Shown here piece after piece: positions 1 through 12,701 of a stretch of 32,224 nt of DNA. The DNA is taken from assembly GCA_024681875.1 (NCBI GenBank), contig JAILAA010000069.1, forward strand, positions 1 through 32,224. The letters are read 5' to 3'. Position numbers and translations under genes: made by a program. The notes beneath the pieces are model-generated. The model searched no databases and had not been told where the DNA came from. It saw nothing but the letters and a program-made list of their open reading frames with translations. This DNA is from Prevotella sp. (lineage in GTDB: Bacteria; Bacteroidota; Bacteroidia; Bacteroidales; Bacteroidaceae). Position 1 is the first letter of the stretch. The number at the start of each line of letters is the position of its first letter.

Positions 1-20
1 TTTCTCTCTTTCTCTGTCAT
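1..20 (-). CDS. Possible 5' end of a gene leaving the left edge
   Basis: On the minus strand an ATG at 20-18 opens a frame (M-T-E-K-E-R) that runs off the window. It lies about 20 nt downstream of a well-formed Bacteroidetes promoter (40-71), which is the main reason to propose it. An AAAGG-like stretch abuts the ATG, too close for a normal ribosome binding site. Six codons cannot identify a product, and the true start could lie further left. Confidence 0.3.
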
Positions 21-39
21 ACCTTTATAAAATATGGTG

Positions 40-71
40 CAAAGGTACAACATTTTGGGCAGACATACAAA
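40..71 (-). promoter_or_regulatory. Leftward Bacteroidetes-type promoter
   Basis: Read on the minus strand, TTTG (71-68) is followed after 20 bp by TACCTTTG (47-40), matching the TTTG / TAnnTTTG pattern of Bacteroidetes primary sigma factor promoters. It points out of the window, away from the 3' end of the LruC-type gene at 93, so it belongs to the next gene on the left. Transcription would be expected to start near 33. Confidence 0.65.
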
Positions 72-92
72 TCAATACTCTTGCTTATGCAG

Positions 93-1997
93 TCATGCAT
101 GGTCTGTGGAGGTCTGCCACGGAAAAATCCGGATGCGCCTCTGCGGCATAGAGAGGATTTTGCCTGTTGAGACATTTCTGACAGTAATGCCCCTGAGGAA
201 GTTCTCTATTGACATCGTCTTATCTATGGTAATGTCTTCCGACACAGGTTGATACCACTTTTTGTCTTTCTGAGTATTAATAAAGGCTTCTCCGGGTTTG
301 ACATTAAAGAACTCATGTATCTCCTTAGAGGCCAGGACGTGGCCTTCAATGCCCTGAATCCACAATGCATCATTGGCACCACAAGCCACAATGGAGAGTC
401 GGACGGTGTTCTCATTCAAGCGGACGGCCTCCAACACCACATCATTAACGTCGTAGTCAGCGGTAAGAGGCTCGTCCTCGAAGCACATTGTGTAGCTGGC
501 CCCCTCAGGATTCAGTTCCTCGTTCACGATGTCAGTACCGCTGCCCACTTCAATAATCATGTCGCTAAAATTACAGTCAGCACCATCCTCGAAACACATA
601 TATGTCTTGCCGTTGGCACTGAAGATGGCAATACGGGGGTCATCGAACTGCATACCCTCTTCGGTAGAGCCGCCTATGGATTTATCCATAGCCGTAAAAT
701 AGTGTCCCTGAATATGGTTGACGGCATAATTCAACCGTCCGTCACCATAGGTACAGCCGTGTAGACAATTGGAAATATCCCAGTTGTTTTCAGTATGTTT
801 CATGTTCAGGAAACCAATTCTGTATCCCTTGGGGAAGATGGCGCTGGCAGTGTTAGCTCCCTGCGTAGGAACGCCGTCGCCATAATAAGGCAACAAGAAT
901 TCCTTGTTGCGGATGAAAGTGCCTGCATTGCTGGCTGGGGTAGTCGTAGCGCGTTCTACCTGTATAGCCTTGTACTTGGGCAACTGCTTAATATAGTCGA
1001 CCTCGTCCATACCTGCGGGAATATTCTCCGGCTTATAATAATAATAATAGACATGATTCTGCTTGAACTCCGTGGTGTAAATCTGGACGGGGATGAGCGT
1101 CACAGGATTCACGCCATTGGTAATCAGGTAGTTGTTGTTGAGCGTAAATTAGGCACTATTACGAATCAACCGGAGATTATTTTTCTTTCCGTTAACAGAG
1201 TATTGGTCATTGGAATATTTATAAAGGAAGGCTTCAGTGATGGCCTGAATGATTTCCAGTTCCCCCTCGGCAAAACCATCGATGTCACGGAAGATAATAC
1301 CCCTGTTTTTCTCGGTGTCCATTTTCCAGCCACCGTCGAAGGTATTGCCGTCGGCAGGCTGCCATACCTGCTCTCCGGCCCACGTCCCGTCGCTCCACTC
1401 AGTGTAGGTCTTACCCTTGATAACACATGTCTCGCCAGCCTCGGCACGCATGGCATTGAATGTCTTGTGAGGGGCCGACAGGGTAATAGAGGTAATGTGA
1501 GGGGCCTCGCTGCCTGAGGCGCGGGTGACGCGGCTCTTGGCACCATGTGCAAATGACACCTCCTGAGTACCGGGTTTAAATACTTGGATATAGTACGCAC
1601 CCTTGCTGCTCACACAAGCTGCTACCAGCTTCGTGCAGTTCTTCGGTGCATCGTAGACGAGAGTGGCTTTGCCGCCTTTCTTTACGTTGGCTTCATTGAG
1701 CACTTTGGCATCGTCATTGAAGAACGGCGACTCGCTCAGAATCTGTACCTTCACGATATCGTCGAGGTCGGCATTAGCATTAATGGTTACCGAACCCTGA
1801 GCGATGGTGCTCCAGTCATGACGTTCATCAATGGGGCCCAAAAGCTTCACAGCATTAACTTGAGCAACTGCTGCCTCATCATACAAATCCGTTTGTTTGC
1901 TACAACTTGACAGGCTTTGCGTCAAGATTGCAATCAAGGAAAAAATCCCAAAATAATATCTGTATACTCTCATTTGCAAATAGTTTTTCAAAAACAT
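93..1997 (-). pseudogene. LruC/DUF4842-type lipoprotein gene interrupted by an in-frame stop
   Basis: Two minus-strand open frames, 1997-1149 and 1112-93, are in the same reading frame and read as one protein of about 634 residues broken by a single TAA at 1151-1149. The codons after the stop continue a plausible sequence (F-T-L-N-N-N-Y-L-I-T) into the second part, so no bases seem to be missing. The N-terminus has a hydrophobic segment and a lipobox (L-S-S-C, Cys32 from the first ATG, Cys24 if the ATG at 1973 is used). The second half holds two acidic FED...D-x-D/N-D segments (YMCFEDGADCNFSDMI and CFEDEPLTADYDVNDVV), typical of DUF4114/DUF4842 LruC-domain surface proteins of Bacteroidales. 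Their function is not established. The nonsense codon could be a real inactivation, a sequencing error, or a recent allele. A truncated lipoprotein of 282 residues lacking the conserved C-terminal domain could still be made. The second part has no signal peptide of its own, so it is unlikely to be an independent gene. Confidence 0.75.
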
Positions 1998-2016
1998 ACG
2001 TAGTTCATATAGCTGA

Positions 2017-2024
2017 CAAAAGTA
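2017..2024 (-). promoter_or_regulatory. Candidate -7 box for the LruC-type lipoprotein gene
   Basis: The minus strand reads TACTTTTG, which fits TAnnTTTG. It lies 20 bp upstream of the ATG at 1997, implying a short leader. No TTTG is present at the usual distance upstream, so this is a one-box match only. Confidence 0.4.
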
Positions 2025-2054
2025 AGTATTTACTTTTAAAGAATAATGTGTTTA

Positions 2055-2090
2055 CATAAAAAAAAGTTATTCCAATTAACCTTTTTTATG
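2055..2090. repeat. A/T-rich inverted repeat between divergent genes
   Basis: The left arm CATAAAAAAAAGTTA (2055-2069) and the right arm TAACCTTTTTTATG (2077-2090) are near-perfect inverted repeats with a 7-nt loop. It lies about 30 bp upstream of the leftward -7 box, so it could be an operator or a structural hairpin. Nothing in the window decides which. Confidence 0.4.
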
Positions 2091-2267
2091 GATTATAACA
2101 TAAAAAGTTGACCTATACATATACTCCACAGGAAAAAAAGAAAAGGAATTCAATTATCAGAAGTATCAACCACGACGTGATTTAAAGAAATAGACGCGAG
2201 AAATATCATAAAAAACGGTGGCCAGAAAGACAACCAAGACCTCAATTCAGAAAAAAAAAGAAAAAAG

Positions 2268-2299
2268 CTTGGCGGAATGGGGAAGAATGTGTAAATTTG
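2268..2299 (+). promoter_or_regulatory. Promoter of the SpoIIE-type phosphatase gene
   Basis: CTTG (2268-2271, one mismatch to TTTG) is followed after 20 bp by TAAATTTG (2292-2299), a full TAnnTTTG match. The ATG at 2324 lies 24 bp beyond the -7 box, giving a leader of roughly 18-20 nt. Confidence 0.55.
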
Positions 2300-2323
2300 C
2301 CACGCAAAAGCTAATGTCTGCAG

Positions 2324-4411
2324 ATGAAGAGACTGAAAAAGCTCCTACTGTCAACCCTGTATACCCTGCTGGGCATATTGTTATGGTCGTGTGGTCATGA
2401 CGAGGCGGCCCATGAGCTGAGGTCGGGACACGCTGACAGCATCATCTTTGCAGCAGGTGCGCAAAAAGACTATGAGCGCATGAAAGTGCTGACCGACAGC
2501 TTTGAGCAGGCGGGTGACATCTCTGCCATGCAGGCCAACCGCTGGCGCGGCTCTGCCTACTATCGCTTAGGACAGAACCGTACGGCTGAGTATTATTATA
2601 AAAAGGCGCTGGCCTGCGAAATAAAGTCTGAGCAAGACCAGCTCAGCTACAACAAGTCGGCACGCCGTCTTTCTGAACTGCTTCTCATCAAGGGCGACTT
2701 CGAAGGCTCGCTGCAGGTGGCCATGCCTGCCGTAGCTAAAATGAAGGAGACCAATACCGGTTCTGACATCGACTATGCCATTCTGCTGAACAACATCGGC
2801 TGTTGTGAGCTCAATCTCGGCCGGGTACACGAGGCCAGCGTTAGTTTCTATCAGGCCCGTGAGCACTATCGCAACCGCTGGCAAACCGACACCGTGGGCC
2901 GCGGCATTCAGGAGGCCGTCATTGGCACAGTCTATACCAGCCAAGCCTACATCAACACGCACCGATTCGACGATGCCCTCTACTGGATTGACCGCACGGA
3001 AATGCTTCTCGACCTCTATCGGCAAATGAAGAATTCCCGCCTCGACTATATCGACGAGTACAAGGGACAGATTGAAATCATGCGCGCCGTGGCCAAGCTG
3101 GGCATTGACAGCACAGAGCAAGCTATTGAAGCCTACGAAGCATTCCTGAACACAGATTATTCGAAGACCAGCATAGGACGCATCAATGCCAATGACTATC
3201 TGCTGCGGGCCGGACGCTATGTCGAGGCCTCTGACAACTATCGTTTTCTGGATCAGATGCTCGTTGAGCGCGACATCGAGCTCACCCTCGATAATATCGA
3301 GCTCTATCTCCTTCCCAAGTTGCGTGCCAATGTAGGAGCTCAGCGCCGCGACTCGGTCATGGCGATTTCACTGCAGGTGTGCGATGCCATCGACAGCGCT
3401 ATTGTCAAACGTAAGAACGACGATGCAGCCGAACTGGCCACTATCTACAACACCTCGCAGAAAGAAGCCAAGATCAACCAGCAACAGGCTGACATAGACC
3501 GCCAGCGATGGGTCAGCACCACCGTAGCCCTGTCGCTGCTCATTCTCTTCTTCCTCATCTTCATTTTCTTCCGTTACCGGTCCGCCAAGCATCTGGCGCA
3601 CGCGCACAAGCGTCTGGAGGAGGCCCACTCGAAGCTGAAGACAGCCTACGACCAGTTAGAAGAGACCACCGCCGCGAAAGAGCGCATTGAGAGCGAGCTG
3701 CGTATCGCACGCGACATACAGATGTCGATGGTGCCTGGTATTTTCCCAGAACGCGACGACCTCGACATCTATGCCTCGATGACCCCTGCCAAGGAAGTGG
3801 GCGGCGACCTCTATGGCTACCTCCTCATGTCAGACAAGCTATATTTCTGCGTGGGCGACGTCTCAGGCAAAGGCGTACCCGCCTCACTTTTCATGGCACA
3901 GGCCACACGACTTTTCCGAACTTTGGCCACACAGGAAATGATGCCGGCAGAGATTGCCACACGCATGAACGCCGAGCTATCAGGCGACAACGAGGCTGGC
4001 ATGTTCGTCACCATGTTTATTGGGCTCATCGACCTCAACACGGGTCATCTGGACTTCTGCAACTGCGGGCACAATCCGCCCATATTACGCAAGGGCGAGC
4101 AAGGTAGTGATTTCCTTGAGATGGAACCCAATGCTCCCATCGGCCTGTGGCCGGGCTTGGAATATATCGGCGAATGTATCGACAGCATCAAAGGTTGTCC
4201 GCTCTTCGTCTATACCGACGGTCTGAACGAAGCCGAGAACCGGCAGCAAGAGCAGTTTGGCGACGAGCGACTGCTCGACATCCTCCGCACAGCACATTTC
4301 GAGAATGCCCGTCAGGTAGTGGAATACCTGAAGGCTGAAGTTGAGAAGCACCGCAACGGGGCCGAGCCTAATGATGACCTCACCATGCTGTGTGTAAAGC
4401 TGAGAATGTAA
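2324..4411 (+). CDS. Membrane TPR/SpoIIE-family protein serine phosphatase
   Basis: This 695-residue protein is a likely PP2C-type phosphatase that senses through a periplasmic repeat domain. It starts with a lipoprotein-like signal (lipobox L-W-S-C, Cys23). Helical TPR-like repeats follow over about residues 60-390, then one strong membrane segment (about 396-419, starting W-V-S-T-T-V-A-L), a charged coiled coil (420-460) and a SpoIIE/RsbU-type phosphatase domain (460-695). Expected metal-binding acidic residues are present: D495 in VGGDLYGY, D512 in GDVSGKG and D684-D685 in PNDDLTML. Known relatives dephosphorylate anti-sigma antagonist or other phosphoproteins, but no partner-switch genes lie nearby, so the substrate is unknown. 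If the lipobox is used, the protein has both a lipid anchor and a membrane helix; alternatively the N-terminus is an ordinary cleaved signal or anchor. It has its own promoter, and only 27 nt separate it from the esterase gene, so co-transcription is likely. Confidence 0.85.
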   Translation: MKRLKKLLLSTLYTLLGILLWSCGHDEAAHELRSGHADSIIFAAGAQKDYERMKVLTDSFEQAGDISAMQANRWRGSAYYRLGQNRTAEYYYKKALACEIKSEQDQLSYNKSARRLSELLLIKGDFEGSLQVAMPAVAKMKETNTGSDIDYAILLNNIGCCELNLGRVHEASVSFYQAREHYRNRWQTDTVGRGIQEAVIGTVYTSQAYINTHRFDDALYWIDRTEMLLDLYRQMKNSRLDYIDEYKGQIEIMRAVAKLGIDSTEQAIEAYEAFLNTDYSKTSIGRINANDYLLRAGRYVEASDNYRFLDQMLVERDIELTLDNIELYLLPKLRANVGAQRRDSVMAISLQVCDAIDSAIVKRKNDDAAELATIYNTSQKEAKINQQQADIDRQRWVSTTVALSLLILFFLIFIFFRYRSAKHLAHAHKRLEEAHSKLKTAYDQLEETTAAKERIESELRIARDIQMSMVPGIFPERDDLDIYASMTPAKEVGGDLYGYLLMSDKLYFCVGDVSGKGVPASLFMAQATRLFRTLATQEMMPAEIATRMNAELSGDNEAGMFVTMFIGLIDLNTGHLDFCNCGHNPPILRKGEQGSDFLEMEPNAPIGLWPGLEYIGECIDSIKGCPLFVYTDGLNEAENRQQEQFGDERLLDILRTAHFENARQVVEYLKAEVEKHRNGAEPNDDLTMLCVKLRM

Positions 4412-4438
4412 AATAACATAGCGTACAACTAACCCATT

Positions 4439-6202
4439 ATGAAACGCTCAACGATTTCACTATTCGTAATCCTGCTTTTAGTCTTACAGGTCTTTGCCTA
4501 CAAGAAGGAGTCAATTAACATCAATGTGAATGGCCAGCAAAGGAACATGGTGGTTTTCACCCCTAATCAGTTGCCAGCCAAGTCGCCACTGCTTATTGTC
4601 ACCCACGGAATGAACCAAGATCCGGAGTACCAATATGACAACGACAAGATTTACGAGATGATTGACACGGCCAAGTTCGTTGTCACCTACCTTCGCAGCG
4701 ACGGCAACATATGGGACACCGGCGGCACGAAAGACCAGAACTTCGTCATCAAGACCATTGATGAAATGGCCAGCCGCTTTGACATCGACAGAGAGCGCGT
4801 TTATTGGTCGGGATTCTCAATGGGATCAATGCTCATCCATCATTGCATTGCCAATATGCAGGACAAGATTGCGGCCTTTGCCCCAACGAGCGGCATCCAG
4901 TTCTCAGAGCAGCCGTGGAACAACTGCAAGAAGCCTGTCAACTTGTTGGAGGTCATTGCTTACGGCGATAATGTATTCGATTATGAGGAATACAACATCC
5001 ATAACTACATTGAGAACTATGCCTTGCACGACAAGCACACCAACTATTCCAAGACCGTCGGATACAAAGCCATGAGCAGCAACTGGCAGGACGGTGACTT
5101 GGAGAAATGGAGCGGCGGTCCTAACGGCGGCGAGGTGTGGCTCTTCTCCTACAACAACGGCGGACACTGGCCCTCAGACCAGAATCGCTACCTTATTTGG
5201 AACTTCTGCAAGCGTTTCTCTCTGAACATGCCTACGGTGAGAATCTCACAGCCCGCCGGACCAACTACTTATCTATACATGGCTCCGCAAGGTGAGGCTG
5301 TATTCCCGGATATCACTTTCAAAGCTATCCCCAAAGCCCCCAACGGCAAGGTCGAGAGACTGGACTTCTATGAAGGAAACAAGCTGATTGAATCATTAAC
5401 GGCATCACCCTATTCAACGACGCTGACATCACCCGCAAGCGGCAAACACAACTTGCGCGTAGAGGTAACTGACAACAAAGGCATGACTGCCCAAGCCTCA
5501 TGCCTTGTCAACTACATTGCATCGAAGAGCACCTACAGCCTGTCTCAGAATTTCAGGAATGAGAACATCGTACCGCAAGACTGGTATGTGAGCGATGGAT
5601 CGGCAAAACGCGTGGGCGGCGGACTTCCATACGCTGACGGGCCTCGTATCCTGCATTTCACGAATCAAACCCGAGCCTTTGAATATGGTCTGCTCGTTCA
5701 GAACGCTGCTGGCAAGGAAAAAGGCGCGTGGGCAAAATTCGGCGCCAAGACAGCCCGCTCCACGATGAAGTTGCACGCAGGCCATTATGCTGTCAAATAC
5801 AAGCTTTGCAACTGGAACCAGCCCAATTTTGCGCCCATAACCGTTTCCATTGAAACTCCCAGCGGGCAAGAAGTGGCATCTGGTACTTATACGCCCACCA
5901 TCAACATTGGTGGCAAAACGGACAACAAGTTCGCAGCAGTCAGTCAGCAGTCATTCGAGTTTGACATTACAAAAGACGGCGAATATGTCATCGTATTCTA
6001 CACCGATGCAAAAAAGAATGCTGACTTTGTATTGGGACAAGTCAGCATTCAGGCTCAGGCGTTCTCCAGCGACATCAAGGATGTCAATATCTTACCATTG
6101 GGAGCAAACAGATGCTATGACCTCAGCGGCCGACAACAGTCAAAAGAAGACCTGAAACCAGGTGTATACATCATTGACGGGCACAAGGTTGTCATCAAAT
6201 AA
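4439..6202 (+). CDS. Secreted CE1-like alpha/beta-hydrolase esterase with C-terminal sorting-like tail
   Basis: This 587-residue protein has an N-terminal signal peptide ending near residue 20. A catalytic alpha/beta-hydrolase domain (about 25-260) follows, resembling the feruloyl/acetyl-xylan esterase and PHB-depolymerase-like CE1 group. The oxyanion motif THG has H56, the nucleophile elbow G-F-S-M-G has S127, and H243 in GGHWPSD is the likely catalytic histidine. D177 in AYGDN is a candidate acid. An Ig-like beta domain follows (about 270-360) and then a beta-sandwich region of unclear family. The last 30 residues (CYDLSGRQ ... PGVYIIDGHKVVIK) look like the C-terminal tail used for type IX secretion in Bacteroidetes, so cell-surface or external location is inferred. 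The substrate is probably an ester on plant or host polysaccharide, but it cannot be read from the sequence. No promoter box was found in the 27-nt gap from the phosphatase gene. Confidence 0.78.
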   Translation: MKRSTISLFVILLLVLQVFAYKKESININVNGQQRNMVVFTPNQLPAKSPLLIVTHGMNQDPEYQYDNDKIYEMIDTAKFVVTYLRSDGNIWDTGGTKDQNFVIKTIDEMASRFDIDRERVYWSGFSMGSMLIHHCIANMQDKIAAFAPTSGIQFSEQPWNNCKKPVNLLEVIAYGDNVFDYEEYNIHNYIENYALHDKHTNYSKTVGYKAMSSNWQDGDLEKWSGGPNGGEVWLFSYNNGGHWPSDQNRYLIWNFCKRFSLNMPTVRISQPAGPTTYLYMAPQGEAVFPDITFKAIPKAPNGKVERLDFYEGNKLIESLTASPYSTTLTSPASGKHNLRVEVTDNKGMTAQASCLVNYIASKSTYSLSQNFRNENIVPQDWYVSDGSAKRVGGGLPYADGPRILHFTNQTRAFEYGLLVQNAAGKEKGAWAKFGAKTARSTMKLHAGHYAVKYKLCNWNQPNFAPITVSIETPSGQEVASGTYTPTINIGGKTDNKFAAVSQQSFEFDITKDGEYVIVFYTDAKKNADFVLGQVSIQAQAFSSDIKDVNILPLGANRCYDLSGRQQSKEDLKPGVYIIDGHKVVIK

Positions 6203-6210
6203 TCTTTACT

Positions 6211-6248
6211 TTTTCGTTCAGCGGACATAAGTGTCCGCTGAACGAAGA
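6211..6248. terminator. Bidirectional terminator-like hairpin between convergent genes
   Basis: TTCGTTCAGCGGACA (6213-6227) and TGTCCGCTGAACGAA (6232-6246) form a perfect 15-bp stem with the 4-nt loop TAAG. It lies 10 nt after the esterase stop and 12 nt after the beta-galactosidase stop, where it could end both transcripts. There is no clear U-run on either side, so termination is inferred from stem strength and position. Confidence 0.75.
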
Positions 6249-6258
6249 AATCATGCTA

Positions 6259-10383
<4,125 letters not shown>

Positions 10384-10397
10384 TTAGTTAGTTTTTT

Positions 10398-12689
10398 CTA
10401 CTTGTCAAGCAGAAAACGCATCACGTTTCTGCTCATTTCCAAGGCATTACCCTCTGGCTGAGCGGAGTAGCTGTTGCGCTGCAGCGTCCATGGTTCCTCC
10501 ATAGTATACCAGTCAATCTTAACTTCCTGCGGAAGGGCCATAGCGAAGAGCTCTGAAGCCGTCTTATTGGCATTGGGGCCGCCACCCAGCAGCTCAGGCT
10601 GCGGCTTTGTCAGCGCCTCCATCTGTGCCAAGAGAGCATCGAAGTAAGTCTTCCAGCGGGGATAATAGAAGTCGCGCAACAGCCCCTGCCACTCCTTGTG
10701 GGCATAGTCGCGCAGCCCGCCTGTATCGGCGCAGTAGCGATTGCCCCAAGTGGTAATCTGCACACGGGCATTCCATTCGTAGAGCTGTTGTTCCTCAGGC
10801 GTCGTTCCGCAATTGATGGCGGCCTGTGTCCAATGGCCTAGGCGGAATTCAAAACGTGTAGCCAAGAGTGAGTCCTGAAGCAACAGCATGTGCAGGAATC
10901 GTGCCGAAGATTTCTTGAAGTCTTCAATGGCGAAGGACTTATAGTCGGCAATGGCGTGCTGATATTGCAAGCGAGCCTGATCGGCCATCGCCTGACGGGT
11001 GATGTCGACTAGGTCGTATTCAAGGTTGTTGGGGAGGTGTGAGGTGTGAGGTGAGAGATGTGAGATTTCTTCAGCACCAGAAAGAAAGAGGCGGGCGGCC
11101 TCAAGCGTGCTGGCTGGATCGTAGTAGTTCTTCATCTTCGACCACGAAGATGCCTGAAAGTTGTTCAGTGAGGGACGTCCGCAGAATATGCTCTCATGAG
11201 GGCCTTGCTGGTTGTTGCCAGGAGGACAGTTGTAGATGGACTGGGCAAGCAGCAGCCAAGCTTTCTCTAAGTCTGAGGTATGAAGTTTGAGATTAGAGTC
11301 CTGAAGTCCATACCGGGCTTTCACATACGAGCGCACCCATTCTTCCTTCGTGAACTTCTGAGGTCTCCACTGTAGTTCGCTCATCAGCTCGAACATCACG
11401 GGATTGTTCTCCGAGCCTTCCATCGTAAAGCCGATGCCTGAGGGTTCGCTCCACGTCTTGGATGCATTAGAGGCTCCATAAAAATTATTCAGCAACTGAT
11501 CCATGCGTCCATGAAGACCCACATTGGCACCAAAGTTCTGCAAGAGGCAGAACAGCCAGTAATGCTGCTTGTAGCCATTACCGCGTTTCCAGATACTGGG
11601 CGCACCGAACATGGGGCGACATTCCGAGAAGAGGTCGAGTACCAACAGGTCGCCTGCCTTCATCGGGTCAACCATCTCAGGCCTTGGATTCTCCGTCCAA
11701 CCCTGAATGACCCACACGGCCTTTGGATTGACGCGCTTCATGGCATCCATCAGCTTTCGGCCAGATGCGGCATAGTCGATGTTGGCGTCATCGCCGCTTT
11801 CATGGAAGGGGTCCATCGAGTAATAGTCAGCCTTGCCGTAGAGCTTCGTCAGTTCATCATAGTAGAGCTGAGCAATCTCGTCGAAGCGCTCATCAGTAGG
11901 CACCAGGTTGGCTGGGCGCTGGAAGCCATTCCACAGACCGGCATCGCTGACGTTCAACCCCAAGCGCTCCTTGGCATCGTGCGGCATCATGCCACAATAG
12001 CCTGGCAACACAGGATGCATCCCGAACTCCTTCATCCGCTTCAGAATCTTTTTCTGCAGTTGTTCCTGACGCGCGTACCATGAGAGGGGCAACGGACCAC
12101 CCCACCCTTCAAGGTTGTTCATCTCCCACCAGGCAAGGAAGGCAGGACCAGCGACAAACTTGCCTATTTCCTCCTCGCTGTAGCCAAGTCTCAATAGCAT
12201 GTTACGCCATACACATTCCTCGCCGACGATGGCCAATGGCAAGTTGATGCCGTGCAGGCAGAGCCAGTCAATCTCCTGTTGCCAGCGTTCCCAATCCCAA
12301 AAGGCCATTGAATAGGAGAAAGTACAATAGTTAAAGGCATAACGCAGCGTAAGGTTTGTTTCGTGGCGCTCTTTCTGAGTTACCGGAGGCAGCACGTTGG
12401 GCAGCTTCGCCTGCATTTGATTCCAAGAAAGATGCACACCTGCGTAATACTTCAGATACCAGTTCAGGCCTACGCCAATGTTCACCCATGAGTTACCACG
12501 TATCACCACCCGGCTACCCTGCTGGTCAAGTTCAAAATAATCCTTGTCGGCCTGTTTCAGCTCAATCTTGAATTTCCTTGATGCGCCCTTGTCGATGCGC
12601 TCTATCAGGTTGTCTATAGGCGTCGCGCCTACCATCAGCCCTCCAAGAACACACATCAGCACCAATACGGTTGTCTTTAACTTCATCAT
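10398..12689 (-). CDS. GH89 alpha-N-acetylglucosaminidase (NAGLU family)
   Basis: This 763-residue secreted enzyme should remove terminal alpha-linked GlcNAc, as on mucin O-glycans or heparan-type chains. A signal peptide ends near Ala22. The GH89 signature region (NYCTFSYSMAFWDWERW and HGINLPLAIVGEE) is present. The likely catalytic acids are E297 in MDPFHES and E424 in TMEGSENNP; their spacing of 127 residues is close to the 130 between E316 and E446 of human NAGLU. Two segments look foreign to the family: residues 541-552 (EISHLSPHTSHL) and 462-473 (LQDSNLKLHTSD). Each is encoded by an array of a degenerate 7-bp repeat, and both appear longer than family loops as I recall them. The gene starts 12 nt after pfkA ends and is followed 32 nt later by the GH2 gene, so one transcript is likely. 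Confidence 0.92.
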   Translation of the reverse strand: MMKLKTTVLVLMCVLGGLMVGATPIDNLIERIDKGASRKFKIELKQADKDYFELDQQGSRVVIRGNSWVNIGVGLNWYLKYYAGVHLSWNQMQAKLPNVLPPVTQKERHETNLTLRYAFNYCTFSYSMAFWDWERWQQEIDWLCLHGINLPLAIVGEECVWRNMLLRLGYSEEEIGKFVAGPAFLAWWEMNNLEGWGGPLPLSWYARQEQLQKKILKRMKEFGMHPVLPGYCGMMPHDAKERLGLNVSDAGLWNGFQRPANLVPTDERFDEIAQLYYDELTKLYGKADYYSMDPFHESGDDANIDYAASGRKLMDAMKRVNPKAVWVIQGWTENPRPEMVDPMKAGDLLVLDLFSECRPMFGAPSIWKRGNGYKQHYWLFCLLQNFGANVGLHGRMDQLLNNFYGASNASKTWSEPSGIGFTMEGSENNPVMFELMSELQWRPQKFTKEEWVRSYVKARYGLQDSNLKLHTSDLEKAWLLLAQSIYNCPPGNNQQGPHESIFCGRPSLNNFQASSWSKMKNYYDPASTLEAARLFLSGAEEISHLSPHTSHLPNNLEYDLVDITRQAMADQARLQYQHAIADYKSFAIEDFKKSSARFLHMLLLQDSLLATRFEFRLGHWTQAAINCGTTPEEQQLYEWNARVQITTWGNRYCADTGGLRDYAHKEWQGLLRDFYYPRWKTYFDALLAQMEALTKPQPELLGGGPNANKTASELFAMALPQEVKIDWYTMEEPWTLQRNSYSAQPEGNALEMSRNVMRFLLDK
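11034..11068 (-). repeat. Five tandem 7-bp repeats inside the GH89 gene
   Basis: On the plus strand the units are GAGGTGT, GAGGTGT, GAGGTGA, GAGATGT and GAGATTT, without gaps. They encode residues 541-552 (EISHLSPHTSHL). The array is 35 nt and does not break the frame. The coding-strand consensus is CTCANAC-like, the same as in the second array at 11271-11305. Confidence 0.8.
11271..11305 (-). repeat. Second, more decayed 7-bp repeat array inside the GH89 gene
   Basis: On the plus strand the heptamers are GTCTGAG, GTATGAA, GTTTGAG, ATTAGAG and TCCTGAA, the same family as the array at 11034-11068 but more diverged. They encode about residues 462-473 (LQDSNLKLHTSD), between a conserved helix and the KAWLLL segment. 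Confidence 0.65.
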
Positions 12690-12701
12690 TTTTCTCCTGC
12701 T

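Larger units (their letters stand above)
1998..2323. other. 326-bp divergent intergenic region
   Basis: No supported gene lies here. It separates the LruC-type gene (leftward) from the SpoIIE-type phosphatase gene (rightward). It is very A/T-rich in its middle and holds a candidate leftward -7 box (2017-2024), an A/T-rich inverted repeat (2055-2090) and a rightward promoter (2268-2299). The stretch 2091-2260 is A-rich and shows nothing else I recognise. Confidence 0.6.

Noticed and set aside
93..1112. Treating the 3' half of the LruC-type gene as an independent gene
   Set aside because: It is in the same frame as the upstream half, lacks a signal peptide, and begins at a GTG inside a segment that continues naturally from upstream codons.
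2218..2400. Short GTG-started frame before the phosphatase gene
   Set aside because: It overlaps the phosphatase start in another frame, begins in low-complexity A-rich DNA and includes the promoter; there is no family signal.
11034..11305. CRISPR-like repeats in the GH89 gene
   Set aside because: Units are 7 bp, contiguous and without spacers, and lie inside a coding sequence.
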